From assembly GCA_964367945.1 (NCBI GenBank), contig CAYIZZ010000102.1, positions 1 to 9,013 of the forward strand: a stretch of DNA of 9,013 nt, read 5' to 3'. Under the pieces are notes generated by a model. The model was not told the DNA's origin. It was given only the letters and a program-made list of their open reading frames with translations, and ran no database searches. Made by a program: the position numbers and the translations under genes. The stretch's first letter is position 1. Every line of letters begins with the position of its first letter. Source of the stretch: JAAYCI01 sp964367945. Its GTDB lineage: Bacteria > Bacillota > Clostridia > Oscillospirales > Ruminococcaceae. Of this stretch, positions 1-6,437 are shown piece by piece.

Positions 1-2
1 GT

Positions 3-227
3 ATTGACGGCGCACAAGAAAGCCTTGACTTGATCGCTGCTGGCGAACAACTTGGTACTGCTGCTCAATTCCCATCTTACCTGAGCATCGTAGGCGTTGA
101 AGCTATGTACACTCACCTGTCTGGCGGCACTATCGAAGAGCAAACCATCTTGGTTGAAACTGCTTGGATCGACGCTGACAACTATGAGCTGTATGACGCT
201 GCTGATCCTTCCTCTTTGACTGCTTAA
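3..227 (+). CDS. Sugar ABC transporter substrate-binding protein, C-terminal fragment
   Basis: The reading frame is open from base 3 to the TAA at 225-227, so this is the 3' end of a gene that starts outside the window. About 74 codons are visible. The residues read IDGAQESLDLIAAGEQLGTA, then AQFPSYLSIVGVEAMYTHLS and a V-T-A-W-IDADNY ending. This is the pattern of the last lobe of RbsB-like (Peripla_BP_4) sugar-binding proteins: DG..E.L..I..G...GT.AQ.P, then a helix ending in L.GG, then a strand leading to I...N. Such proteins are lipid-anchored outside the membrane in Gram-positives and deliver a sugar to an ABC permease. The codon choice (gct, ggt, ctg, gaa) is far more biased and GC-richer than the neighbouring genes, as expected for an abundant protein. 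The ligand cannot be told from this fragment. Family assignment is fairly sure. Confidence 0.75.
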   Translation: MDGAQESLDLIAAGEQLGTAAQFPSYLSIVGVEAMYTHLSGGTIEEQTILVETAWIDADNYELYDAADPSSLTA

Positions 228-267
228 TTTAAAGAGATAAGATCTTAGCTGAAATAGTTTAAGGTAT

Positions 268-300
268 CAGAGGTGTGGCAAATAGCCACACCTCTGTTTT
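268..300 (+). terminator. Rho-independent terminator of the sugar-binding protein gene
   Basis: A perfect 12-bp stem (CAGAGGTGTGGC at 268-279 with GCCACACCTCTG at 285-296) closes a 5-nt AAATA loop and is followed by TTTTGCTTTT. It begins about 40 bases after the stop codon, so it should end the plus-strand transcript cleanly. Confidence 0.92.
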
Positions 301-327
301 GCTTTTGATGATGCTGATTAAAACATG

Positions 328-380
328 AAAAAACACCACTTTCTTAAAGCAATAGCTTTTATAGAGAGTGGTGCTTTTTT
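328..380. terminator. Bidirectional hairpin terminator between convergent genes
   Basis: CACCACT (334-340) pairs with AGTGGTG (367-373), and an inner stem AAAGC/GCTTT (346-350 with 355-359) closes an AATA loop. A T6 run follows on the plus strand (375-380). An A6 run precedes the stem (328-333) and becomes a U6 tail on the minus strand. It lies about 55 bases beyond the stop of the minus-strand diguanylate cyclase gene, so its main job is probably to end that transcript. It also backs up the plus-strand terminator just before it. Confidence 0.8.
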
Positions 381-435
381 AGTGTATGAAAAGTAGATGA
401 TATAAGTGTACTAGTGTGTCGAGCAAGGCGTTTAA

Positions 436-2355
436 TTACATATTATCATCAATATGATTTTTATCATGTTCTTTAAGGTGGCCTTTTTGTAACCGTTTAA
501 CAGTATACATGGTAGCATCTGCGGCTATAATCATATCATCGTAATTTGTAAACGTATCATCATGAAATACATATCCACCCGAGAAACTAATAGGTATTCT
601 TTCTCCGTTTGGTGACGTGATATAGGAAAGATCAATCTGTTTTTGTAGTTCTGTAATATGGTTGATGACCTCTTGTCTTGATGTAGCGTGGTGTATAGTC
701 ATTACAAACTCGTCGCCACCCATTCGAGATACAATTTTATGTGGTGCAGTGCAATTCTTTAAAATGTCGGCAGCAGTGGTTAGTAAAGCATCTCCATAGT
801 CATGTCCATAGTTGTCGTTTATCGGCTTTAGGTTATCAAGATCTAGTATCAATATAGCCATAATGCCAAAGTCTTCTTTAAACAGCTTGTCCATTTTTTC
901 TCGGAAGGCCCATCGCGTATCCAATGAAGTGAGGTTGTCTATATTTCGCTGGGATCGGAACTCTTCATGCTGATTAAGTTCCTTAGTCATATCAACAATA
1001 ATACCCCACACCTTACCATCTTCATCGTAAAGCTTTAACTTTAAGTAGTGTATGTGGTCTTCGTGACGAATGAGGTAAATGTCGTCTTCACCATCCAAAG
1101 GCGAGTTGAATATTTCTTCTAAGTATTGATTAAACTTTATTCCGGTTGAAAGTATGTCGCTGGTTTCTTGCTTTTGTAGCTGTAAAATGTCACCAAGCTT
1201 ATTGGTAGCTTTTACTGGTGAGTCATCTTTGCTATATTCAAAAAGTGCTATTGGGATAGTAATATTATGGAAAAGACGTGTGATGCGCATATTAAAGTTG
1301 ACAAGTCCAATAACCATACTGTTGATGTTTGTGCTTAGGGAAGAAAACTCGGGAGTGTTGTTGATATCAATAACAATATCTAGGTTACCTTTAGATATTT
1401 GCTGAACATTATCTATTAAGGTGTAAATAGGTTTGATAATGATATTAGTTAGCAAGAAAGCAATAATTAAAATAATTATTGCAGATGTGAGAGTTAACAT
1501 TAATGTTAATAAAAGAATATTGTATAAAGCATTGTTATACAAGTCACCTTGGCTGATACTGAAGCTTATAACTAAATTATCAACAGCTTTTGCATAATAA
1601 TGGAATGTTTCCTTGTCTAGTACCAGGCTACCTACAGCAGTTTGCGATGGCTGCAGGTTTTTTATTTCAGTCATTAACGTAGAGTCGTGAAAGTCGGTTA
1701 AAATTTCTTGAGTGAGCGCGTCATAAGCAAAAAAGTAGGTGTTTTCATCAGTGATAAAGGACGACATCACCGATGAAAGCTGAGTGTGCTTTAGCTGGTC
1801 TATCAGATGCTGAGGCTCATGCCCTAGCTGAATCATAACGTCTTTGTCTTCGTTCCATACGATAACATATTGAATTAATTTTTGGGTGGCAGTGTTTGGA
1901 ACTAAATCTTGAGCCATTTCTAAATCTCTATCTTCCAGCATAGGTGTGAAATAACCAATTTGTTCACCGTCATCAAACGAAATACCATAGTATTCGGGGT
2001 TTGTGCCGGCAAATATGGTGCCTGTTTCATCAAAAAAATGGATTTCTTCAAACAATAACAGGTCCATATACTCGTGCAAGGCATCTATGTCATACATTAA
2101 CTCAGGGTCATATTCCAAAATATGCGACATGATGTTTGCTTTTGCAAGATACTCATCTTTCAATTTTTCAGTCATTTCGAGGTTGAGCGAATTATTATAA
2201 ACCACTCTTTCCATAATTTGATCAATTTTTGATTCAGAGTCGGCATAAAAAGAATTTTTCGATAAGCCTATTTGAATGAAATAACTGATAAAAAACGAAA
2301 GAATAGCACTTATAATAATGGCAATGGCTAAACGTTTTATAATAATGGTTTTCAT
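436..2355 (-). CDS. Membrane-bound sensor diguanylate cyclase (Cache-like sensor, HAMP, PAS-like, GGDEF)
   Basis: The 639-residue protein is predicted to make cyclic di-GMP from two GTP in response to an external signal. Residues 8-30 form a first membrane segment. Residues 31-278 are an extracytoplasmic sensor region with dCache-like features (HFFDETGTIFAGTNPEYYG near 107). Residues 279-303 form a second membrane segment, followed by HAMP (about 304-356) and a PAS-like segment (about 360-458, with YLKLKLYDEDGKVWG). The GGDEF domain spans about 470-625: NIDNLTSLDTR, LDLDNLKPINDNYGHDYGD and MGGDEF at 545-550 are intact, including metal and substrate positions D505, N513 and D522. The RxxD inhibitory site expected five residues before GGDEF is absent (APHK there). 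The start is supported by an AAGAGGAT site (2361-2368), 5 nt upstream with GAGG about 7 nt away. No EAL domain or effector is visible. The signal is unknown. Confidence 0.9.
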   Translation of the reverse strand: MKTIIIKRLAIAIIISAILSFFISYFIQIGLSKNSFYADSESKIDQIMERVVYNNSLNLEMTEKLKDEYLAKANIMSHILEYDPELMYDIDALHEYMDLLLFEEIHFFDETGTIFAGTNPEYYGISFDDGEQIGYFTPMLEDRDLEMAQDLVPNTATQKLIQYVIVWNEDKDVMIQLGHEPQHLIDQLKHTQLSSVMSSFITDENTYFFAYDALTQEILTDFHDSTLMTEIKNLQPSQTAVGSLVLDKETFHYYAKAVDNLVISFSISQGDLYNNALYNILLLTLMLTLTSAIIILIIAFLLTNIIIKPIYTLIDNVQQISKGNLDIVIDINNTPEFSSLSTNINSMVIGLVNFNMRITRLFHNITIPIALFEYSKDDSPVKATNKLGDILQLQKQETSDILSTGIKFNQYLEEIFNSPLDGEDDIYLIRHEDHIHYLKLKLYDEDGKVWGIIVDMTKELNQHEEFRSQRNIDNLTSLDTRWAFREKMDKLFKEDFGIMAILILDLDNLKPINDNYGHDYGDALLTTAADILKNCTAPHKIVSRMGGDEFVMTIHHATSRQEVINHITELQKQIDLSYITSPNGERIPISFSGGYVFHDDTFTNYDDMIIAADATMYTVKRLQKGHLKEHDKNHIDDNM

Positions 2356-2471
2356 TTGGCATCCTCTTGATGAATGAAAGTGATATCATGTAAAAGTTAA
2401 AAAATTTTATACAAAGTCGTTAAATATGAATATGAAAAGTGTAATATTTAGACTTTGAAATTAATCTATTA

Positions 2472-2500
2472 ATAATATCAATTTTAAATGTAAAATTCAA
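2472..2500 (-). promoter_or_regulatory. Possible promoter of the diguanylate cyclase gene
   Basis: On the minus strand TTGAAT (2500-2495) and TATTAT (2477-2472) are separated by exactly 17 bp, which would give a leader of about 110 nt. The surroundings are extremely AT-rich, so chance matches are likely. An AT-only hairpin (AATTTTA/TAAAATT, 2480-2497) overlaps it. No convincing terminator was seen between the ribF-like gene and this site, so read-through from ribF is also possible. Confidence 0.4.
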
Positions 2501-2519
2501 TAGAATTAAAAAGAAAAAA

Positions 2520-3398
2520 TCATTTTTTCAAAATATTAGCAAATGTTTGTATATCTTTATCAACTTGCTCTTTTACTTGAGCAAGGCCATTGAATTTTAT
2601 TACACCACGGATGAAAGTGTGAAGCTCTATATTAAATGGTTTTTCGTATAAATCATCTGAAAAATCCAAAAGAAAAGTTTCTATACTTAAATTGTTAAGT
2701 GTGTCTACCGACGGTCTGGTGCCAATATTTGTAAGGCCTTTAACCACAAGGTTGTTTTTCATTTTTGAAAAAGTACCATATACGCCAATGCGCGGTAAAA
2801 ATTTGCGTTTGCTATAAGATAAATTGGCAGTAGGCATGCCAACAGTACGTCCCAAAGCTTTGCCGTGGATAACCTTGCCCAAGATAAGATATGGATGCCC
2901 AAGTAGCTCGTTTACTGTTTGCAGATCGCCGATTTGTAAAGCTTCTTTTATTTTTTTATCATCAATGTCAGAAACAGGTGAAAACTCAAGCAGAGTATAG
3001 CCCCATTTTTTTGCACCATTGCGCAGGTGTGTGATGTTTCCACCACCTAAAAACCGGCAGGTGGTGCCCGCTACGATTTTTTTTGCACCCAGCGTATCTA
3101 CTAGTACTTCTTTAATAAATGTATCGGGATCACACTGGGAATTTTCGCGGGTGAGTGGATAAGAAATAACATGATCCAGCTCAAAAGTCTTTAGCAGATA
3201 CTTTTTTTCTTTTGCAGTAGATAAAACTTTTTCATCCAGCAATACTTCACTTTTAGGCTCGAAAGTCAAAACAAGCGATGATAAATCATCGCTGTTTTTC
3301 AGCATGAACGTGAGTAAATCGCTGTGACCTTTATGTACACCGTCAAAAAATCCGAAAGCAATACAGGTGTTTTTTAATGTTGGAAGTGAGTCGCTCAT
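2520..3398 (-). CDS. ribF: RibF-like riboflavin kinase, FAD synthetase half degenerate
   Basis: RibF-family enzymes phosphorylate riboflavin to FMN (C-terminal kinase domain) and adenylylate FMN to FAD (N-terminal domain). At 292 residues this one is slightly shorter than the usual roughly 305-315. The N-terminal domain keeps FGFFDGVHKGH (HxGH at 22-25). Two other adenylyltransferase motifs look lost: the G(F/E)(D/N)FxFG loop reads GTTCRFL (111-117), and the SSTxIR phosphate-binding motif reads DIDDKKIK (144-151). The kinase domain is well kept: GKALGRTVGMPTANL (179-193, with PTAN), GVYG (205-208), NIGTRPSV (224-231), and E240 in the SIETFLLDF stretch as the catalytic base. The start is supported by GGAG (3411-3408), 9 nt upstream. 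No FMN riboswitch lies in front of it. It may be a second RibF paralogue acting mainly as a flavokinase. The family is certain, but loss of FAD synthetase activity is inferred. Confidence 0.88.
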   Translation of the reverse strand: MSDSLPTLKNTCIAFGFFDGVHKGHSDLLTFMLKNSDDLSSLVLTFEPKSEVLLDEKVLSTAKEKKYLLKTFELDHVISYPLTRENSQCDPDTFIKEVLVDTLGAKKIVAGTTCRFLGGGNITHLRNGAKKWGYTLLEFSPVSDIDDKKIKEALQIGDLQTVNELLGHPYLILGKVIHGKALGRTVGMPTANLSYSKRKFLPRIGVYGTFSKMKNNLVVKGLTNIGTRPSVDTLNNLSIETFLLDFSDDLYEKPFNIELHTFIRGVIKFNGLAQVKEQVDKDIQTFANILKK

Positions 3399-3460
3399 GA
3401 TAGTTATCTCCGGTGTAGAATTTTAAAGTAAGAAAACAGACGAGAAAATCAGTGAAAAAT

Positions 3461-3597
3461 GCTTAGTCAAACCGATGTAAAACGAACCCGTTTTTTATTT
3501 AGCTAAAAGCCCTAAAACTTCGTCAGTGCGTCTTGTTATTAGAACTTTTGGCAGTGCCAAAAATAGGCGGGTTCGGATTACATCGTGTTGGCTAGTC
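3461..3597. repeat. 137-bp imperfect fold-back (MITE-like) element over the permease stop codon
   Basis: The terminal 30 bases (3461-3490) match the reverse complement of 3568-3597 at 23 of 30 positions. The best core is CGATGTAA..CGAACCCG. Inside it a second nested stem occurs: 3505-3518 pairs with 3535-3549 around a 16-nt loop. Read as minus-strand RNA, its two mismatches become G-U pairs. A further 17-bp perfect palindrome, TTTTGGCAGTGCCAAAA, lies at 3546-3562. A short direct repeat, TAGTC, occurs near each end (3464-3468 and 3593-3597). The right arm contains the TAG stop of the permease. No ORF is inside. It could be a non-autonomous mobile element, an mRNA 3'-end stabiliser or terminator-like structure, or a small structured RNA. 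The inverted repeat itself is directly visible. Confidence 0.65.
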
Positions 3598-4956
3598 TTT
3601 ACGATGGCGTTCTGAAACAAGAAAAATCACAAGACCGATGGCAAAATAACAGCCGGTTACAGCCCAAAGCATCCAGTTTCCGTTGATAATACCGGGAATG
3701 TACGTGATTAAAATCACGATAAATGTGATAACAGGTACGATGTTTCCGCCCGGTGCTGTGAACTTGCGCATTCCGGGAAACTTCTTGCGAGCGCTTACAA
3801 CAGTGATGCATACAATAGCTATTACAACAGCGTTGCATAAAGCACCAAAATTCACAACAAGCTCTGTGAGATCGGGAAAAGCAGAAATCACGGCAATAAC
3901 AAGACTGACTAAAATGGTGGCATTTACCGGTGACTGGGTTTTTTCGCTGGTTTTTCCCAGTGTGGCAGGCAATATGCCGGCGTTAGCAGCGGCCTGAATA
4001 CCACGAACAGCCAGCGCAATGACCACTAAAACAGTGGTTATCAAGGCAAGCACGGCCGCAATAGAAATCAGCTGTACCAGCCAAGGGATGTGAGAGAGCT
4101 TTGTGAAAGCTGCCGCATATAAAGGTATATATGTCATACCCGGGTTTTCAATAAGGAAACCGGCACTGACAAGGCCCAAGACTGCTAAAATAACAAGCAA
4201 GTATAAGCTTACCACAATAACCATTGCAATTGCCATAGCTTTTGGAACAGTTCGCTTTGGGTTGCGAATTTCACCCACCATGAACGCTGTTGCCACAATA
4301 GAGCCGTATGCCACCATTGCAGTCGGGATCATATCAACAAAGCCCAGACTTCCACCATTGCCCTGAGAGAAAAATGGGAGCAATAAAGAAGCATCCCACT
4401 GACCACTGCTAACTGCAACGACAATGAAAATAATCAATGTGATAAAAAGACCGGTTGTGAGAACGGTGTTTGCCTTGCCGGTAATGGAGAATTTCATTAA
4501 ATTTAAAGCACCGCATAAAAGAGCGGCAATAACAGCTATGATGGATGGGCTGATATTTCCGGTGAGGTTTTCAAAACCTACGTTCATATAAATTGCAACG
4601 TACATGCATGAAAAAGCGCCGCCGCCTATGCAACCGAAAAGATACGCCCATGTGGAAAACCAACCCCAAAATCGTCCTTGCTTTTTGGTTTTGCCCAGTG
4701 ACTTTTCAGGAAAAGTAAATATGCCGCCTGAATGAGGAAATGTAGTGGCGAGCTCCGCTGTTTGAAGGCCGTATACAAATAAAATAACCGCCGCAATAAT
4801 CCAACTGATGATGCTGGCAGGTCCGGCGTTCATGATGGTGACACCTGATAGAGAAAAAATAGCACTACCTATCATGCCGCCCATTAAAATAGTTGTGCTG
4901 TGTAATAATCCGAGCTTGCCGTCATTTTTAGATAAAGGACTTTGCTTGTTTGACAT
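3592..4956 (-). CDS. APC-superfamily amino acid permease
   Basis: This 454-residue polytopic membrane protein is predicted to carry an amino acid or amine across the membrane, coupled to an ion or by exchange. About 12 hydrophobic segments are visible. The broken first helix carries GGMIGSAIF (26-34), the substrate-backbone binding signature of the APC family. The sixth-helix region reads AMVAYGSIVATAFMVGEI, followed by RNPKRTVPKA (231-240), also typical. Length fits the family (about 430-500). An AAGGGG site (4968-4963) is 6 nt upstream of the ATG. The gene lies 26 bp after the SorC-type regulator and is almost certainly in its operon. The stop codon sits inside the right arm of the fold-back element. 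Substrate cannot be read from sequence. An uptake role is favoured over export, but only because a dedicated regulator precedes it. Confidence 0.88.
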   Translation of the reverse strand: MSNKQSPLSKNDGKLGLLHSTTILMGGMIGSAIFSLSGVTIMNAGPASIISWIIAAVILFVYGLQTAELATTFPHSGGIFTFPEKSLGKTKKQGRFWGWFSTWAYLFGCIGGGAFSCMYVAIYMNVGFENLTGNISPSIIAVIAALLCGALNLMKFSITGKANTVLTTGLFITLIIFIVVAVSSGQWDASLLLPFFSQGNGGSLGFVDMIPTAMVAYGSIVATAFMVGEIRNPKRTVPKAMAIAMVIVVSLYLLVILAVLGLVSAGFLIENPGMTYIPLYAAAFTKLSHIPWLVQLISIAAVLALITTVLVVIALAVRGIQAAANAGILPATLGKTSEKTQSPVNATILVSLVIAVISAFPDLTELVVNFGALCNAVVIAIVCITVVSARKKFPGMRKFTAPGGNIVPVITFIVILITYIPGIINGNWMLWAVTGCYFAIGLVIFLVSERHRKD

Positions 4957-4982
4957 GTGTTACCCCTTTTTGAAATTAAATA

Positions 4983-5915
4983 TTATTGATTTTTTTCATA
5001 TAACAGCTTTTCTGCTACAGAATAATCAGTTATTAACGTGTTTATATATCCACCACGAATGGCACCCTTGACAGCCGAAAGCTTATCCGCGCCGCCGGCC
5101 ACACCTATGCGCAAGGGAATGTCTTTAAGATCTGATTTGCTGATGGCGATGGTATGCTGGCTGATGTCAGAAGAAACCTCATTCCCATTTTCGTTGTAAA
5201 AATGTGTACAAATTTCGCCCACAGCAGAGGTGTTTGTATATTTTATATGTAGAAAACCACTTGCGTCACCAATTCCGAATACAGCGATGGTACAAGACTT
5301 AATCATCTTATATGTTTCTTTGAAATAAGTTTCCTCCACAAGAGAATCCCGCAACTCAGAACGGTCCACTAAAATCGGAGCGTGCAATAAAATAGGCGCA
5401 GCCCCCATCTTCACAGCGCAATTAAAAATGATATCACCGCTACCTGTTTTATATTCCGGACCATGCTTTGCACCTACCAGCGAGATGGCACGTAGGTTTT
5501 CTTTATGCATAGGGCCAATTTGCTCGGCAAGTGCCGCCATGGTTTTGCCCTGGCCAAACCCGATGATATCGTTATCAGAAACAGCGCTTGCAAGCAAGGC
5601 GGATGCAGCCTCACTGAGAGAGGCATATAGGCTGTTCTGGTCGCTTTGAGTAGGCTCTTGGCATATCCGCACATGCTGAAGCCCATACAGCTCTTCCAGC
5701 TGAGATTCCATAGAAATATAAGTGTCGTCACATCCGGAAATATTAATCTGAACAATTCCAAGCTGCAGGCACTCGCCAAGTACACGGTTTACCTTTTGCC
5801 TGGATATACCCATTTTCTTTGCAATCTCGTTTTGGGTCATGCCGGACTTATAATAGTAAAAGGCAATGCGGACATATTCGTTTGAAACTGGCTTTGATAA
5901 GGGATTTTTTTCCAT
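4983..5915 (-). CDS. SorC/DeoR-type transcriptional regulator
   Basis: The 310-residue protein has an N-terminal helix-turn-helix (about 26-46, MTQNEIAKKMGISRQKVNRVL, which begins at M26). A SorC-type sugar-binding/oligomerisation domain follows. Family signatures are IIGFGQGKTMAALA (117-130), ISLVGA (144-149), AVFGIGDASG (211-220), and near the end RIGVAGGADKLSAVKGAIRG followed by GYINTLITDYSVA (269-301). Proteins of this family are usually released from or recruited to DNA by phosphorylated sugars and control the genes beside them. The start is supported by AAAGGTG (5929-5923), 7 nt upstream. It is the first gene of a two-gene operon with the APC permease, so it probably regulates that permease and itself. 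A sugar-type effector next to an amino-acid type transporter is unexpected. The family call is sure, the effector unknown. Confidence 0.9.
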   Translation of the reverse strand: MEKNPLSKPVSNEYVRIAFYYYKSGMTQNEIAKKMGISRQKVNRVLGECLQLGIVQINISGCDDTYISMESQLEELYGLQHVRICQEPTQSDQNSLYASLSEAASALLASAVSDNDIIGFGQGKTMAALAEQIGPMHKENLRAISLVGAKHGPEYKTGSGDIIFNCAVKMGAAPILLHAPILVDRSELRDSLVEETYFKETYKMIKSCTIAVFGIGDASGFLHIKYTNTSAVGEICTHFYNENGNEVSSDISQHTIAISKSDLKDIPLRIGVAGGADKLSAVKGAIRGGYINTLITDYSVAEKLLYEKNQ

Positions 5916-5962
5916 ATAAATTCACCTTTATTATCATCATAGGTTGATTAAACAAGACATAT

Positions 5963-5996
5963 GATACAAATGCTCACAATGCATGACAAATGTATC
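5963..5996. promoter_or_regulatory. Possible operator of the SorC-type regulator
   Basis: GATACA (5963-5968) and TGTATC (5991-5996) form an inverted repeat just downstream of the expected transcription start of the regulator gene. ACAAATG also occurs twice inside it (5966-5972 and 5986-5992) as a direct repeat. A repressor bound here would block the promoter. This is positional inference, and binding half-sites for this subfamily are not known to me. Confidence 0.4.
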
Positions 5997-6006
5997 GTGC
6001 GTATTG

Positions 6007-6035
6007 ATTATATGAGTTTGAAGCAAAAAAGTCAA
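6007..6035 (-). promoter_or_regulatory. Promoter of the SorC regulator-permease operon
   Basis: On the minus strand TTGACT (6035-6030) and TATAAT (6012-6007) are separated by exactly 17 bp. This is a near-perfect vegetative promoter. It predicts a start near position 6000 and a leader of about 85 nt ending at the AAAGGTG ribosome site. It lies just downstream of the tRNA terminator, so the operon is transcribed independently of the tRNA. Confidence 0.85.
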
Positions 6036-6062
6036 TAGTGTATACGATAAACTATAAAAAGG

Positions 6063-6098
6063 CAAAAAAAATACACCGAATAAATTCGGTGTATTTTT
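6063..6098 (-). terminator. Terminator of the tRNA-His gene
   Basis: AATACACCGAA (6070-6080) pairs with TTCGGTGTATT (6085-6095) around a TAAA loop. On the minus strand the stem is followed by a run of eight U (plus-strand A run 6064-6071). It starts about 20 nt after the CCA end. The plus-strand side also has T5, so it could work in both directions. Confidence 0.9.
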
Positions 6099-6100
6099 AG

Positions 6101-6115
6101 GCAACATAATGTTGC
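6101..6115 (-). other. Small hairpin abutting the tRNA 3' end
   Basis: GCAACA and TGTTGC pair around a TAA loop, directly after the encoded CCA and before the terminator. It may protect the 3' trailer or guide its trimming. This is inferred from position alone. Confidence 0.45.
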
Positions 6116-6193
6116 TGGGGTGGATAGTGGGGCTCGAACCCACGACCTTCGGGACCACAACCCGACACTCTAACCAACTGAGCCATACCCACC
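6116..6193 (-). tRNA. tRNA-His (anticodon GTG)
   Basis: On the minus strand the acceptor arm GTGGGTA pairs with TATCCAC (one G-U). The D-arm is GCTC/GAGT. The anticodon arm is TCGGG-TTGTGGT-CCCGA, giving anticodon GTG for CAC/CAU codons. The T-arm is GTGGG-TTCGAGC-CCCAC. The discriminator base is C and a G stands at position -1 (6193). That extra G-1:C73 pair is the identity mark of tRNA-His. CCA is encoded (6118-6116). The gene stands alone with its own promoter and terminator. The mature 5' end includes G-1. Confidence 0.97.
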
Positions 6194-6217
6194 ATAATAA
6201 CTTTCAGTGCATGAAAT

Positions 6218-6246
6218 ATCATACCACAATATTTTCAAAGTGTCAA
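6218..6246 (-). promoter_or_regulatory. Promoter of tRNA-His
   Basis: On the minus strand TTGACA (6246-6241) and TATGAT (6223-6218) have a 17-bp spacer. A TG one base before the -10 (TGGTATGAT) adds an extended -10 element. The predicted start is near 6211, about 18 nt before the tRNA 5' end. Confidence 0.88.
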
Positions 6247-6377
6247 TCAAAAATAGAAACAAAATCAGCGTTTTTTTCAAAAACAATGTAATGTAGTTAT
6301 TATATACTTTAAAATAATTGATTGCAAGCATATGAAAATATATCAAGATATACCCAGGATGATATTTATCGCATAGA
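6247..6377. other. AT-rich intergenic spacer with no recognised feature
   Basis: This stretch lies between the divergent tRNA-His promoter and the promoters of the EamA transporter. It has many A and T runs, no ORF with a ribosome site, and no hairpin I could support. It may act as an UP-element-like AT-rich region for the promoters on either side. Confidence 0.5.
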
Positions 6378-6406
6378 TTGCAAGAGGCTAAACTAGCGGC
6401 TATGAT
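6378..6406 (+). promoter_or_regulatory. Upstream candidate promoter of the EamA gene
   Basis: TTGCAA (6378-6383) and TATGAT (6401-6406) are 17 bp apart. A transcript from here would start near 6413 and would include the whole first hairpin of the structured leader, which the stronger downstream promoter would partly cut off. Confidence 0.45.
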
Positions 6407-6408
6407 AC

Positions 6409-6437
6409 TTGACTTATTACGTGCTTGTCTATATAAT
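6409..6437 (+). promoter_or_regulatory. Main candidate promoter of the EamA gene
   Basis: TTGACT (6409-6414) and TATAAT (6432-6437) have a 17-bp spacer, a near-consensus vegetative promoter. Initiation about 7 bases on (near 6444) gives a leader of about 95 nt that begins at the base of the first ACGA hairpin. Confidence 0.82.

Noticed and set aside
2356..2519. c-di-GMP riboswitch near the diguanylate cyclase gene
   Set aside because: The leader is almost pure A/T with no GEMM-type conserved loops.
3399..3591. FMN riboswitch in front of the ribF-like gene
   Set aside because: None of the conserved multi-stem FMN-element blocks is present. The structure there is the fold-back element instead.
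3461..3597. T-box or 6S RNA for the structured spacer
   Set aside because: No T-box specifier or antiterminator sequence is present, and the length and fold do not resemble 6S RNA with its central bubble.
3599..3997. Open frames on both strands within the permease gene
   Set aside because: They overlap a well-supported membrane transporter in other frames, have no ribosome sites and give no recognisable protein.
5428..5885. Open frames opposite and within the SorC-type regulator
   Set aside because: Shadow frames of a clear regulator gene. Composition is not protein-like and no ribosome site is present.
6109..6291. 60-codon frame across the tRNA region
   Set aside because: It runs antisense through a certain tRNA-His gene and its promoter.
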